A stretch of DNA of 64,000 bases from Negativicutes bacterium (GCA_009930275.1 RZYP01000001.1:124001-188000), one strand, 5' to 3'. Counted from the stretch's first letter, positions 46,422 through 56,961 are shown. Program-made: numbers and translations. Notes: generated from the sequence alone by a model not told the origin.

Positions 46422-46645
46422 ATATGATAACATAAAAATTAAGTCCATGCAAAAGCAAAGTTACAGAGAAGCAGGTTATTCGGTGTAAAAAATACAGTAT
46501 ACATTATAAAATTTTGCAGGAAAACTTGAGACGCTTGTCGAATCAAGTTTGGAGATTTGCGAAATGTACGTAAATAGTGGGGGTGGTAAAGTATTTTTTT
46601 TGTGTAAATGCTCTAAAAAAACAACAATATTGGGAGGGGTAACTA

Positions 46646-47614
46646 ATGAAAAAAGTTTTAGCATTCATGTTGGCTTTGATGATGTTGGGAACACTTATTG
46701 CAGGTTGTGGTGGATCAGGAAAAGATGAGAAAAAACCTGCTGCTCAAAAATTTATTAATATTGCTACAGGGGGAACAGCTGGTACGTATTTCCCATTGGG
46801 GGGTGCTATAGCTGATATTCTCAATAAGAATATTCCTGGTGCTAACGCTAGCGCACAAAGTACTGGTGCTTCTGTTGCAAATATTAATTTGCTCCAACAA
46901 GGAAAAGTTGACCTTGCTTTTGTTCAAAACGACATTGCTTACTATGCTGCAAATGGCGCAGAGATGTTTAAAGACAAAAAAGTTGCTGGATTAAAAGGTA
47001 TTGCAACTTTATATCCTGAAACAATCCAGATCGTCACCCTGGAGAAATCCGGAATTACTACTCTTGATCAAATTAAAGGCAAACGCGTTGCTGTAGGTGC
47101 GGCTGGCAGCGGCACTGAAGCAAATGCACGCCAGATTTTGGCTGCTTATGGTCTTACTTACAAAGATGTAAATGTTCAATATCTTTCTTTTGGTGAAGCT
47201 TCGAGCGCTTTGAAGGATGGCAACGTTGATGTAGCATTTGTTACTGCTGGTCATCCAACGGCAGCCATTCAAGATATCTCAACACAGCACAAAGTTGTTC
47301 TTATCCCTGTTGATGCAGCTAAAGCTGATGCTTTGATTGCAAAGTACCCATTCTATACAAAAGTTAATATTCCAGCTAAAACTTATACCAATCAAAATGC
47401 TGATGTAAGTGCAGTAGCAGTTCGTTGCATGTTGGTTGTATCTGAAAAAATGGATACACAACTTGGTTATGATATCACCAAGGCAATTTTCTCAAACCTT
47501 GAAAGATTAAAAGCAGCACATGCTGCAGCTGGAGCGGTTTCAAAGGCTTCCGCCAAAGATGGAATGTCCATTACTTTGAACGCCGGTTCTGAAAAATATT
47601 TTAAGGAAAAATAA
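46646..47614 (+). CDS. TRAP-TAXI solute-binding lipoprotein
   Basis: Extracytoplasmic receptor of a TAXI-type TRAP transporter. The signal peptide ends in lipobox LIAGC (Cys21), so it is lipid-anchored. TAXI signatures: IATGGTAGTYFPLGGAIADIL, STGASVANINLL, LAFVQNDIAYYA and GKRVAVGAAGSGTEANAR. 322 aa. GGGAGGGG precedes the ATG. Codons are biased to GCT, GTT and AAA, suggesting high expression. A terminator-like hairpin follows inside the next gene, which would raise receptor levels over the permease. Confidence 0.94.
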   Translation: MKKVLAFMLALMMLGTLIAGCGGSGKDEKKPAAQKFINIATGGTAGTYFPLGGAIADILNKNIPGANASAQSTGASVANINLLQQGKVDLAFVQNDIAYYAANGAEMFKDKKVAGLKGIATLYPETIQIVTLEKSGITTLDQIKGKRVAVGAAGSGTEANARQILAAYGLTYKDVNVQYLSFGEASSALKDGNVDVAFVTAGHPTAAIQDISTQHKVVLIPVDAAKADALIAKYPFYTKVNIPAKTYTNQNADVSAVAVRCMLVVSEKMDTQLGYDITKAIFSNLERLKAAHAAAGAVSKASAKDGMSITLNAGSEKYFKEK

Positions 47615-47617
47615 CCC

Positions 47618-48160
47618 TTGAACGAAAATGTTAAATTTAAAGACCGGACTCCGGAGTCTGCCGGTTTCCGGTCTTTTTTAAAGTATAAGACAATCTTGTT
47701 GATATCATTTTTGTTATTATCTTGTCTTTTGTGGTTTTATGCCAATCAACTAGTTGTGAGCGTTATCCCTGATGGCGGACAAAAACGGATAAATTTTGCT
47801 ACTAAAATTGGTGATAAATGGTATATAGAGTTTACACATTCAGTTCAGAAAACTCCTGTGCAGGAGTATTTTATCGTAAGAGGCGTCGACGATCTTTTGA
47901 TGAGGGAGACGAGGTACCAGTCTCTTGGAGTTGGTCTGCCATTTTTGCCGTCTGATGGCAAATTCCAGACAACCAAGGACGGATATTTTATCTTAGAAAT
48001 GAATCGAGAATTTAAAACGGTGAAATTGCGAACAGGGCTGGAAGCATGCCCGAAAATTTATCATTCCGGCATCCTTTTTCCACTATATAAACTCTACGAG
48101 CCAGGGACCTTATTAGAAATTAAAGTTGAAAAGCGGTATAAAAGTTGGCTTCTAAATTAA
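47618..48160 (+). CDS. DUF1850 protein of the TRAP operon
   Basis: 180-aa protein with one N-terminal membrane anchor (TILLISFLLLSCLLWFYA) and a DUF1850 domain (WYIEFTHSVQKTPVQEYFIV). DUF1850 proteins are typically encoded between TAXI receptors and fused permeases; their role is unknown. The start is uncertain: TTG 47618 with AAGGAA about 9 bases upstream is the best, placing residues 8-20 in a hairpin (47639-47676). No better start with a ribosome site exists after the hairpin. 13 bases before the permease gene. Confidence 0.82.
   Translation: MNENVKFKDRTPESAGFRSFLKYKTILLISFLLLSCLLWFYANQLVVSVIPDGGQKRINFATKIGDKWYIEFTHSVQKTPVQEYFIVRGVDDLLMRETRYQSLGVGLPFLPSDGKFQTTKDGYFILEMNREFKTVKLRTGLEACPKIYHSGILFPLYKLYEPGTLLEIKVEKRYKSWLLN
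47639..47680 (+). terminator. Terminator-like hairpin inside the DUF1850 frame
   Basis: AAAGACCGGA (47639-47648) pairs perfectly with TCCGGTCTTT (47667-47676), and the descending arm ends in six T. The loop contains a second palindrome, ACTCCGGAGT. It starts 25 bases after the receptor stop codon, where a 3' end for the receptor mRNA would be expected, although it is within coding sequence. Confidence 0.75.
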
Positions 48161-48173
48161 CAAGGAGGGCAAA

Positions 48174-50108
48174 ATGAGCTCTGAAAATATCAAAGAAATG
48201 ACCGCTGACGAGGTCTTGAAAAAGTTTGACCAAGAGTCAAATAAAAGAGAAATGACTGGGATATGGAATATAATTATTAAAGCTATTTGTATTGCCTTCG
48301 CAACATTTCAAATATATACTGCAGTGTTTGGGGTTCTGGATGCTCATCTCCAACGTGCGATACACTTGTCGTTTGGCTTCGCATTGATTTTTTTGCTTTA
48401 TCCGACTCGTTCGGGATGGTCAAAAAGTTCAATGAATTGGTTTGATGTTTTGCTTGCAATTCTCGGCGTAACTAGCGCTATGTATATTGTAGTTTTTTAT
48501 CAAGATTTGGTTTTACGTGCGGGATTTAATACTGAAATGGATTTTTATATTGGTTTAATTGGCACTATTTTGGTGTTTGAGGCTGCTAGGCGCGTCGTTG
48601 GCTGGCCCATGATCATAGTGGCTGCCTTATTTATAATTTATGCTTTTGCTGGTCCTTACATACCAGGAATGTTGGCGCATCGCGGTGTTGGTCCTCAAGA
48701 AATGATCGGTCATCTGTTTTACACCACTGAGGGAATTTTTGGGATACCGATGGGTGTATCATCTACTTTTATTTATTTATTTATACTTTTTGGTGCTTAT
48801 TTAGAAGCTACAGGGTTGGGTAAGTTTTTTATTGATTTGGCCAATGCCGTAGCTGGCTGGGCAGCCGGTGGACCTGCAAAAGTCGCGGTGCTTTCTAGTG
48901 GTTTGATGGGAACAGTGTCGGGAAGCTCTGTTGCGAACGTGGCAGGTACTGGTTCATTTACCATACCTATGATGAAAAGACTTGGTTATAGACCTGAATT
49001 TGCTGGAGCGGTTGAGGCAGCGGCCTCCACTGGTGGACAGTTGATGCCTCCTGTTATGGGCGCTGCCGCTTTTCTTATGGCAGAATTTGTTGGTGTACCT
49101 TATATGACAGTAGTTAAAGCTGCAATTATTCCTGCTTTGCTCTATTATACCGGTGTTTGGCTTGGCGTCCATTATGAAGCCAAAAAATGTGGCTTAAAAG
49201 GCATTCCACGTGAGGAACTGCCAAAATTCAAAGAGTTATTCTTAGAAAAGGGCCATTTGGCCATACCTCTAATCATAATTGTATATTTGCTTGTAACGGG
49301 CCACACTCCTATGCGTGCCGCACTTTATGCCATCGCATTAGCCTTGATATGTTCTTGCCTTCGCAAGTCTACCAGAATCAGATTTAAAGATGTTATCGAT
49401 GGCTTGGTGAACGGTTCAATGGGCGTTTTGGGAGTTTTGATCGCCTGCGCTACCGCCGGCATCATTATTGGCGTCGTTACCAAAACAGGCGTAGGTTTGA
49501 AAATGGCAACTGTTCTTTTGGATTTAGCTGGAGGAAAATTACTGCCGGCAATGTTCTTCACAATGATAACTTCCTTAATCTTAGGAATGGGCGTTCCTAC
49601 AACGGCCAATTATGTAATCACTTCTACGATTGCCGCCCCTGCACTTGTGCAAATGGGAATACCTGTCCTTTCTGCGCATATGTTTGCATTCTATTTTGGT
49701 ATCGTGGCTGACGTTACGCCTCCTGTCGCTTTGGCAGCTTATGCCGGCGCTGGTATTTCTGGTGCAAATCCTTTAAGAACCGGTGTCGTTGCAGCGAAAT
49801 TGGCTATCGCAGCATTTATTGTTCCATATATCTTTGTTTTGTCACCTGAGATTTTGATGATAAACGGAACAGCTATGGGTATTACATTAGCAACTATAAC
49901 CGCGTTGATAGGTATGTGGGGAATAAGCGTTGCTATGATAGGGTATTGTATAAAGAATGCTAATTTATTGCAAAGAATATTGTTCTTTTTTGGTGGTTTG
50001 CTTTTAATTGATCCTGGTTTCACCACTGATTTTATCGGCATAGGTATTCTGGCATCTGCTTATATTTGGCAAAAGTTCGAAAAAAAGAAAGCAGTAAACG
50101 AGCAATAA
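48174..50108 (+). CDS. TRAP transporter fused permease (4TM/12TM, DctQM)
   Basis: 644-aa fusion of the small and large TRAP membrane subunits, the form paired with TAXI receptors. About 16 or more hydrophobic segments. Signature pieces: GVSSTFIYLFILFGAYLEATG, SGLMGTVSGSSVANVAGTGSFTIPMMKRLGY, AAASTGGQLMPPVMGAAAFLMAEF, and LGMGVPTTANYVITS. Uses a sodium or proton gradient; substrates of such systems include C4-dicarboxylates and glutamate, not decided here. GGAGG precedes the ATG. Ends before a strong terminator. Confidence 0.94.
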   Translation: MSSENIKEMTADEVLKKFDQESNKREMTGIWNIIIKAICIAFATFQIYTAVFGVLDAHLQRAIHLSFGFALIFLLYPTRSGWSKSSMNWFDVLLAILGVTSAMYIVVFYQDLVLRAGFNTEMDFYIGLIGTILVFEAARRVVGWPMIIVAALFIIYAFAGPYIPGMLAHRGVGPQEMIGHLFYTTEGIFGIPMGVSSTFIYLFILFGAYLEATGLGKFFIDLANAVAGWAAGGPAKVAVLSSGLMGTVSGSSVANVAGTGSFTIPMMKRLGYRPEFAGAVEAAASTGGQLMPPVMGAAAFLMAEFVGVPYMTVVKAAIIPALLYYTGVWLGVHYEAKKCGLKGIPREELPKFKELFLEKGHLAIPLIIIVYLLVTGHTPMRAALYAIALALICSCLRKSTRIRFKDVIDGLVNGSMGVLGVLIACATAGIIIGVVTKTGVGLKMATVLLDLAGGKLLPAMFFTMITSLILGMGVPTTANYVITSTIAAPALVQMGIPVLSAHMFAFYFGIVADVTPPVALAAYAGAGISGANPLRTGVVAAKLAIAAFIVPYIFVLSPEILMINGTAMGITLATITALIGMWGISVAMIGYCIKNANLLQRILFFFGGLLLIDPGFTTDFIGIGILASAYIWQKFEKKKAVNEQ

Positions 50109-50130
50109 ATGCAGAATAGAACTACGATGA

Positions 50131-50187
50131 AGCCTCTTCGAAAAATTTAGCAATAATGCTAAATTTCATTTTCGAAGAGGCTTTTTA
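50131..50187 (+). terminator. Terminator after the TRAP operon
   Basis: AGCCTCTTCGAAAA (50131-50144) pairs perfectly with TTTTCGAAGAGGCT (50169-50182), with an inner ATTTAGCA/TGCTAAAT stem, followed by T residues. Confidence 0.94.
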
Positions 50188-50232
50188 TATTTTCATCTCG
50201 CGGTCCAATTTTAACCGTAACTGCCACAATCC

Positions 50233-50261
50233 TTGCAATATCTTCTTTGGCAGGGTATAAT
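50233..50261 (+). promoter_or_regulatory. Candidate rnjA promoter
   Basis: TTGCAA (50233-50238) and perfect TATAAT (50256-50261) with a 17-base spacer lie between the TRAP terminator and rnjA. Predicted leader is about 80 bases. Confidence 0.65.
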
Positions 50262-50346
50262 GTACTTTAAGGTGAATGTTCGGCTATAACCCCAGCTAGT
50301 TGTAAATCAATTGAGCGGAAGATTAAAAATACAGGAGGTGTGTTTT

Positions 50347-52011
50347 TTGAATAAAACACAACAAAAACTTAATATTATTCCTTTGGGTGGGTTAGGAGAA
50401 ATTGGCAAGAATATCACAGTATTTAAATACGCTGATGATATTATTATTGTCGATGCAGGTCTTGCTTTTCCTGAAGATGATATGCTGGGAATTGACTTGG
50501 TCATTCCTGATATCACTTATTTAATGGAAAACCATGACAAGATAAGGGGTGTGTTTTTAACCCATGGACATGAAGATCACATCGGTGCTTTGCCGTATAT
50601 TTTAAAAAAATTAGATGTACCTGTCTATGGTACTGCCCTAACTTTAGGTATTTTGCAAGGTCGTTTGAAACAAAATGGTGTTTCTTCCAGCCAATTGAAG
50701 ACGATACAGCCGGGCGATGTTATTCGTGCCGGTGCTTTTAAATTGGAATTTATAAGAATCAACCATAGCATCCCAGATGCAATTTCTATTGCAATTCATA
50801 CACCGGTCGGCACGGTTGTTCACACAGGTGACTTTAAGTTTGACCAAACGCCTGTCGATGGACAAGTTACTCAGTTCAGCAAGTTCGCGGAATTAGGAGA
50901 CAAAGGCGTTTTGATGCTGTTAGCCGACAGCACTAATGTTGAGCGTCCCGGGTATACGCTAAGTGAAAAAATAGTTGGGAAAACTTTTGATGAAGAATTC
51001 CGTTATGCCAAGGGTAGAATTATTGTAGCTACTTTTTCTTCTAATGTACATCGCATCCAGCAGGTTTTAGAAACAGCTGTCAAGTACAACAGAAAGGTGG
51101 CTGTTATTGGCCGCAGCATGGTTAATGTAGTAAATATCGCAATGGAGTTAGGTTATTTGACCGTTCCAGAGGGTACACTGATAGAGGTCAGCGAAACAAA
51201 CAATTATGTTCCTTCACAGGTTGTCATCATGACGACAGGCAGCCAAGGGGAGCCTATGTCCGCCTTAACCAGAATGGCGATGAGTGATCATAAACAAGTT
51301 GGTATTGTACCAGGTGATACTGTTATTATTTCTGCAACTCCGATACCGGGTAATGAAAAGGGTGTTTCAAGAACAATTGACCATCTTTTCAGGCTTGGCG
51401 CTGAGGTTATTTACGAAAAAAGTTCAGGCATACATGTTTCCGGACACGCTAGCCAGGAAGAAATTAAATTGATGCATAATTTGGTGAGACCGAAGTTTTT
51501 TATGCCGGTCCATGGTGAGTACAGGATGTTGGTTAAACATGCAAAATTGGCTCAATCTTTGGGTATGCCTAAGGAGAACATTGTTATTGGAGAAAATGGA
51601 TCTGTTATTGAGCTAACCCCGGAATCTATTTGCATTAATGGCAAAGTAACGGCAGGAAAAGTCCTTGTTGACGGTCTGGGCGTTGGCGATGTCGGTAATA
51701 TTGTTTTGCGTGACCGCCGTCAACTTTCTCAAGATGGTATATTGATTGTTGTTGTTACAATAGACAAGCAGGATTGCAGTATTGTTGCCGGCCCGGATAT
51801 TGTATCGCGTGGTTTTGTTTATGTGCGTGAAGCTGACGATTTAATGGATAATGCCAGAGAAAAGGTTATGACTGCTCTTAACAGATGCCAGGCAAACGGC
51901 GTTTCTGAGTGGTCGGCACTTAAATCAGCCGTAAGAGATTCCTTAAGCAGATATCTTTATGAAAAAACACGCAGAAGGCCGATGATATTACCGGTAATCA
52001 TGGAAATATGA
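50347..52011 (+). CDS. rnjA: Ribonuclease J
   Basis: Metallo-beta-lactamase/beta-CASP nuclease with 5'-3' exo- and endonuclease activity in mRNA decay and rRNA maturation. Zinc motif THGHEDH at 72-78, IPLGGLGEIGKN at the N-terminus, later HTGDFKFDQTP, beta-CASP motifs (ATFSSNVHRIQQ, GSQGEPMSAL) and HVSGHAS. 554 aa. TTG 50347 is placed correctly after AGGAGGTG (50333-50340); upstream in-frame codons precede that site. Followed by ftsK after 36 bases. Confidence 0.94.
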   Translation: MNKTQQKLNIIPLGGLGEIGKNITVFKYADDIIIVDAGLAFPEDDMLGIDLVIPDITYLMENHDKIRGVFLTHGHEDHIGALPYILKKLDVPVYGTALTLGILQGRLKQNGVSSSQLKTIQPGDVIRAGAFKLEFIRINHSIPDAISIAIHTPVGTVVHTGDFKFDQTPVDGQVTQFSKFAELGDKGVLMLLADSTNVERPGYTLSEKIVGKTFDEEFRYAKGRIIVATFSSNVHRIQQVLETAVKYNRKVAVIGRSMVNVVNIAMELGYLTVPEGTLIEVSETNNYVPSQVVIMTTGSQGEPMSALTRMAMSDHKQVGIVPGDTVIISATPIPGNEKGVSRTIDHLFRLGAEVIYEKSSGIHVSGHASQEEIKLMHNLVRPKFFMPVHGEYRMLVKHAKLAQSLGMPKENIVIGENGSVIELTPESICINGKVTAGKVLVDGLGVGDVGNIVLRDRRQLSQDGILIVVVTIDKQDCSIVAGPDIVSRGFVYVREADDLMDNAREKVMTALNRCQANGVSEWSALKSAVRDSLSRYLYEKTRRRPMILPVIMEI

Positions 52012-52047
52012 TGATTAGCTTAGTCCGTTAGTGATGGGGTGCGTAAC

Positions 52048-54201
52048 TTGGATAATAAGGCAAAGAAAAACAAAAATGACGTCGGTAACGGAACCGAGCT
52101 GCTTGGTGTTGTACTGATTGCGCTGGCAGTATTCATGTTTCTTGGGCTTTATGGCTTAAATATGGGTAGTTTGGGCGCTTTTTCCACTAAATTTTTAAAA
52201 CATTTATTAGGAAAAGCTGCTATCCTGTTACCGGGCTTCTTACTTTTCCTTGGTTCGCGGTACGCTGCAAGGCATCAAGGCATTAGTATTAATAGAACAT
52301 TTTTTTCATATCTGCTTTTAGTCCTTTGCTTACTTGGCCTGTTGCATCATGTTTTCACACCGCTAGGTGAAGAAGTTTTAGCTGATCGACTGCCAGAGGG
52401 AGCCGGACTTGTAGGGGGAATGGTTCTTCTAACCTTACGCAGGTTGGCGGGTGTCCCGGGTTCGCTGCTAATACTTTCATCAGGCGTTGTCTGTGCTACG
52501 CTGATTACTGGTAAGTTTTCCATTAAGGAGTCTGTAGATAAAACAGAGATTGGCGTAAAAAATGCAACTGAATCTCTAGCCCAGGTAAAGGAACAAATTA
52601 AAGAGAAGCGCATATTTTATGACCAGGAAAAATTTCCAGGATATGAGAATGCTGAACATGGTGTGGCTAAGGAAGAGCCAGTTGTACCTCAGAAAAAAAA
52701 AGCGGTTGAAGAAAAAGATGTCGAACCGGTTTTGTTTAACGCGGATACTTCAAATCATACCAACGGTTATAAATATCCGCCTCTGTCATTGTTGCAACCT
52801 ATGCCAAAGCTAAAAAATTCAATTTTAAATGAAGAAACTCAGGAACAAAGCAGAATTTTGGAACGAACTTTAAATGATTTCAGCGTACGTGCTAAAGTTG
52901 TCAACATTACTTGCGGCCCATCAGTCACTAGGTTTGAGTTAGAACCTGCGCCTGGGGTAAAAGTAAGCCGTATCGTGAATTTGTCTGATGATTTGGCACT
53001 AAAACTTGCTTCTCCCGGAATCCGTATAGAGCCTATTCCAGGAAAAACAGCAATTGGTTTAGAGGTACCAAATCTTAAAAATGAAACGGTTTCTTTTCGT
53101 TCAATAATTGATTGTGACGTAATCAGAAAAACAAAAAATAAACTATGTGTTGGTTTAGGCAAGGACATTGCTGGCAACATTATAGTTGCTGACCTTGGTA
53201 AAATGCCGCACCTTTTAGTTGCCGGATCAACAGGTTCCGGTAAAAGCGTGTGCATTAATACAATAATCGCCAGTATTCTGTTCAGAGCTTCACCCGAGGA
53301 AGTAAGGCTGATTTTAGTTGATCCAAAAGTTGTTGAGTTAACTAATTATAATGGTATCCCTCACTTGTTAACTCCAGTGGTTACGAACGCAAAGCAGGCT
53401 GCGTCTGCGCTGCATTGGGCCGTTGTAGAGATGGAAAGGCGTTACCAATTATTTGCCGTCGCACAGATGCGGGAAATTAATCGTTATAATGAAGCCGCAG
53501 ACGAGAAACTGCCATTTATTGTAATTATTATTGACGAGTTGGCCGATTTGATGATGGTTGCAGCCGTCGACGTCGAAGACGCAATCCTGAGATTGGCTCA
53601 AAAAGCCAGAGCGGCAGGAATACATCTGATTTTGGCAACTCAAAGGCCATCCGTTGACGTTATTACCGGTATTATCAAGGCTAACATTCCTTCGAGAATT
53701 GCTTTTGCTGTTTCGTCGCAAACTGATTCCAGAACTATCCTTGACATGGGCGGTGCTGAGAAACTTCTTGGCAAAGGTGATATGCTGTTTTATCCTATTG
53801 GCGCTAATAGACCACAAAGAGTCCAGGGAGCATTTGTCTCGGATGAAGAATTAGATAAGTTAGTCAATTACATTAAGTCACAATCAATTCCTGTTGAGTA
53901 TTCCGAGGCAGTTACAACACAGGAGCTTGAAAGTGATAGCAAGAAAACCCAAGGTGGTGTCAGTGATGGTTTGTTTGAGGACGAACTTTTCGAAGATGCC
54001 GTTCGCCTCGTAATGGACACTCGTCAGGCTTCTTCCTCAATGTTGCAAAGGAAATTTCGCATAGGATATACCAGAGCCGCTCGTTTGGTTGATACTATGG
54101 AAGAATTCGGCATTATAGGTCCTGCTATGGGTAGCAAACCTCGTGATTTGATAATGAGCCATAACGAAATTGAGACAAGATTTTTCAACAAGAATCAGTA
54201 A
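52048..54201 (+). CDS. ftsK: FtsK/SpoIIIE DNA translocase
   Basis: Septal DNA pump for chromosome segregation. Four N-terminal membrane helices (about 15-150), a short acidic linker, an alpha/beta motor with Walker A GSTGSGKS from 393 and Walker [13 protein letters not shown], and a C-terminal winged-helix gamma domain ([28 protein letters not shown]) that reads KOPS/SRS polarity sites. 717 aa with TTG 52048, preferred because GATGGGGTG lies 6 bases upstream; GTG 52039 is the alternative and sits in that site. Followed by a RodZ-like gene. Confidence 0.93.
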   Translation: MDNKAKKNKNDVGNGTELLGVVLIALAVFMFLGLYGLNMGSLGAFSTKFLKHLLGKAAILLPGFLLFLGSRYAARHQGISINRTFFSYLLLVLCLLGLLHHVFTPLGEEVLADRLPEGAGLVGGMVLLTLRRLAGVPGSLLILSSGVVCATLITGKFSIKESVDKTEIGVKNATESLAQVKEQIKEKRIFYDQEKFPGYENAEHGVAKEEPVVPQKKKAVEEKDVEPVLFNADTSNHTNGYKYPPLSLLQPMPKLKNSILNEETQEQSRILERTLNDFSVRAKVVNITCGPSVTRFELEPAPGVKVSRIVNLSDDLALKLASPGIRIEPIPGKTAIGLEVPNLKNETVSFRSIIDCDVIRKTKNKLCVGLGKDIAGNIIVADLGKMPHLLVAGSTGSGKSVCINTIIASILFRASPEEVRLILVDPKVVELTNYNGIPHLLTPVVTNAKQAASALHWAVVEMERRYQLFAVAQMREINRYNEAADEKLPFIVIIIDELADLMMVAAVDVEDAILRLAQKARAAGIHLILATQRPSVDVITGIIKANIPSRIAFAVSSQTDSRTILDMGGAEKLLGKGDMLFYPIGANRPQRVQGAFVSDEELDKLVNYIKSQSIPVEYSEAVTTQELESDSKKTQGGVSDGLFEDELFEDAVRLVMDTRQASSSMLQRKFRIGYTRAARLVDTMEEFGIIGPAMGSKPRDLIMSHNEIETRFFNKNQ

Positions 54202-54221
54202 ATTGCCCGGGAGGTAATATA

Positions 54222-55034
54222 ATGTCGAGTGTTGGTGAAATTTTAAAAAATACTCGTGAAGCAAAAGGAATAACTATCGAACAAGTAGCTGAAGCTACGA
54301 GCATACGCATGCTGTACTTGGTAGCTATTGAGAATGAACAGTTTAATCTCGTTCCCGGAGAGGTCTATTTAAAAGGTTTTATTCGTAACTATGCTAACTA
54401 TATTGGTTTGAATGGTCCAGCAATGGTTGAAAAATATAAAGAGCAGGTTGCGGCTAATAAGCAGCATGAACATCCTTTGTCGTCTCAATCACAAGATGTT
54501 GCAGAACCGCGGAAAACAAGTATTATTTCTAAAAGGAAAGCTGATTTATCTAAGAATAATTCTTGTGTGATTAAGTCATTTGTTAGTAAAATAATGACTA
54601 AAAGTCTAATTCTGGCTTTATCTTGTATCGTAGCTTTCCTGTTTTTAGGTTATGTCATTAGTGGTTTTTTCTTCGACGAAAAGGGAGCAGATAATAATAA
54701 AATTAATAATGCTGTTAGTACACAAACATCTTTGAAAAAACCAAAGGAAAGCACAGTTTTGAAAGAACAGGACAGCGTCTATGCGGTCAAAGATGCGGCT
54801 AGTATTGAAGTACATGTTGTTTATAACGCTGAGTGCTGGACGGAGGCATATGTGGATGGCAAAGAGTCCTTCGTTGGTCTCATGTCAACTGGCAAGAGTA
54901 TTAACTGGAGCGCCGATAAAGAACTGGTAATTAAACTTGGTAATGTCCGTGCAGCAAAAATTATTTGTAACGGGCAGGCGATTCCGTACGAGCCTGATGA
55001 AAATGGCGTTGTAGTTAGAACATTCAAAAGATAA
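54222..55034 (+). CDS. RodZ-like protein (cytoplasmic HTH, one TM, periplasmic domain)
   Basis: 270 aa. An N-terminal xre-like HTH_25 domain (VGEILKNTREAKGITIEQVAEATSI and LKGFIRNYANYIGL) is followed by a linker, one membrane helix (about 129-149) and a periplasmic DUF4115 domain (IEVHVVYNAECWTEAYVDGK). In rods RodZ links MreB to the envelope. This protein follows ftsK as in many Firmicutes. GGGAGG lies upstream of the ATG. 18 bases to the YgiQ gene. Confidence 0.88.
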   Translation: MSSVGEILKNTREAKGITIEQVAEATSIRMLYLVAIENEQFNLVPGEVYLKGFIRNYANYIGLNGPAMVEKYKEQVAANKQHEHPLSSQSQDVAEPRKTSIISKRKADLSKNNSCVIKSFVSKIMTKSLILALSCIVAFLFLGYVISGFFFDEKGADNNKINNAVSTQTSLKKPKESTVLKEQDSVYAVKDAASIEVHVVYNAECWTEAYVDGKESFVGLMSTGKSINWSADKELVIKLGNVRAAKIICNGQAIPYEPDENGVVVRTFKR

Positions 55035-55052
55035 GTTGGTGGAGGTTTAGTA

Positions 55053-56942
55053 ATGAGTGAATTTTTGCCGATTTCGCTTGATGATATTGAAAAGCGTGGT
55101 TGGAATCAAATAGATTTTTTATTTGTTAGTGGCGACGCCTATGTCGACCACCCTTCTTTCGGCCCGGCTGTGATATGTCGGGTTCTTGAGTCTAAAGGGT
55201 ATAAAGTAGCTATGCTTTGCCAGCCAGACTGGAAAAACAAGCAAAGCTTGTCTGTGCTGGGAAAACCACGACTGGGAGTACTAATTTCAGGGGGCAATCT
55301 TGATTCCATGTTGTGCCATTATACTGCTGCCCGTAAGTTGCGCAAGAAAGACAACTATACGCCAGGAGGTATTATGGGGAAGCGACCGGATCATGCAACG
55401 GTTGTTTATTCAAAAATGGCTAAAAGGTTGTGGCCGGAATTACCGGTGGTTATTGGTGGCATTGAAGCTAGTCTGCGAAGATTTGCGCATTATGATTATT
55501 GGAAAGACAAACTTTTACCGACTATTTTAACGGAAAGTGGCGCTGATTTGCTTGTTTATGGAATGGGAGAAAAACAAATTGTTGAAATAGCGGATTATCT
55601 TGCTGGCGGGGCTAATATAAGCACAGTTCGGTATGTACGTGGTACTGCTTATCTTTGTGATGATTTAGAAGGCGTTGCAGATGACCATGTTCTGTTGCCG
55701 TCTTATGAAGCAATACTTAAGAATAAAGAGCTATTTGCTCGTGCTTACAAATTGCAAAGTGGGGAACAGGATCCATTTTACGGTAAAGTTGTCGTACAGC
55801 AATCAGGAACAAAATATGTTGTTCAAAACCAGTCAACTTTTCCTTTAAGCGAAGAAGAGATGGACGCTGTTTACGACCTGCCTTACTGTAGGACATACCA
55901 CCCTTCCTATGAAAAATTCGGTGGCATACCAGCAATCGAAGAGGTTAAATTCAGTATAATCAGTCAGCGGGGCTGTTTCGGCAGCTGTTCTTTTTGCGCT
56001 ATACATTCTCATCAGGGAAGAATAATTCAGGCTCGCAGTCATGAGTCTATTTTGCGTGAAGCAAGGCTTATTTCTGAGCTGCCGGATTTCAAAGGATACA
56101 TACATGATGTCGGTGGGCCTACTGCAAATTTCAGACATGCAGCTTGCGAAAAACAGCTGAAGGTCGGGGCATGTAAGAATAGACAATGTTTGTTTCCAAA
56201 TGTATGCCCCAGCATAGATGCTGACCACAGCGATTATGTTGCTTTACTAAGGAAAGTCAGAGCATTGCCAGGAATAAAAAAAGTTTTTATTCGCTCTGGT
56301 ATCAGGTACGACTATTTACTGGCTGATGAATCAAGGGTGTTTTTAGATGAGCTTTGCCGTTATCATGTTAGCGGACAGCTTAAGATTGCGCCTGAACATG
56401 TGTCGCCCAATGTTCTTAAGTACATGGGGAAACCAGGAAAAGAAGTTTATTTGAAGTTTCTGCGTCTTTTTAACAAAAAAAATCAGGAAATTGGCCTAAA
56501 GCAATTTGTTGTACCTTATTTTATTTCCAGCCATCCTGGATGCACTATTAACGACGCTGTTGAATTGGCTGAGTTTTTGCGTGATACAGGGCATTATCCT
56601 GAGCAGGTTCAAGATTTCATTCCGACGCCTGGAAGTTGTTCAACTGCTATGTATTATTCTGGCATTGATCCTGAAACGGGCAAAAAAGTTTTTGTAACAC
56701 AAAATCCGCATGAAAAAGCTATGCAAAGGGCATTAATGCAATACAAAAATCCTAAAAATCGTAACTTGGTAAAAGAAGCTCTGCAATTGGCCAATCGTTC
56801 AGATTTAATTGGCAGTGATTCCAGGTGTTTACTTCGATTATCTCAGGCTCGACCCGGTTTTTCTTCAAAGATGAACGGAAAGAAAATTGCGGAAAAAGCT
56901 AAAGATAGCAGAATGAGGAAAGATACTAAACGTCGCAAGTAA
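55053..56942 (+). CDS. YgiQ-family radical SAM protein
   Basis: 629-aa UPF0313 protein. The radical-SAM Cys triad is C308, C312 and C315 (GCFGSCSFC), preceded by a B12-binding-like N-terminal region (FVSGDAYVDHPSFGPAVICRVLESKGYKVAML). A second Cys cluster (CKNRQCLFPNVC) may hold another cluster. The C-terminus is Lys/Arg rich. Its reaction is unknown. Sits in a co-directional run ftsK-rodZ-ygiQ-orphan-rimO-cinA with short gaps. Confidence 0.92.
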   Translation: MSEFLPISLDDIEKRGWNQIDFLFVSGDAYVDHPSFGPAVICRVLESKGYKVAMLCQPDWKNKQSLSVLGKPRLGVLISGGNLDSMLCHYTAARKLRKKDNYTPGGIMGKRPDHATVVYSKMAKRLWPELPVVIGGIEASLRRFAHYDYWKDKLLPTILTESGADLLVYGMGEKQIVEIADYLAGGANISTVRYVRGTAYLCDDLEGVADDHVLLPSYEAILKNKELFARAYKLQSGEQDPFYGKVVVQQSGTKYVVQNQSTFPLSEEEMDAVYDLPYCRTYHPSYEKFGGIPAIEEVKFSIISQRGCFGSCSFCAIHSHQGRIIQARSHESILREARLISELPDFKGYIHDVGGPTANFRHAACEKQLKVGACKNRQCLFPNVCPSIDADHSDYVALLRKVRALPGIKKVFIRSGIRYDYLLADESRVFLDELCRYHVSGQLKIAPEHVSPNVLKYMGKPGKEVYLKFLRLFNKKNQEIGLKQFVVPYFISSHPGCTINDAVELAEFLRDTGHYPEQVQDFIPTPGSCSTAMYYSGIDPETGKKVFVTQNPHEKAMQRALMQYKNPKNRNLVKEALQLANRSDLIGSDSRCLLRLSQARPGFSSKMNGKKIAEKAKDSRMRKDTKRRK

Positions 56943-56961
56943 TAAGAGAGGTACTGGCTGC

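Noticed and set aside
46476..46664. 62-codon minus-strand frame upstream of the TAXI receptor
   Set aside because: Overlaps the receptor ribosome-binding site and start; no supporting signals.
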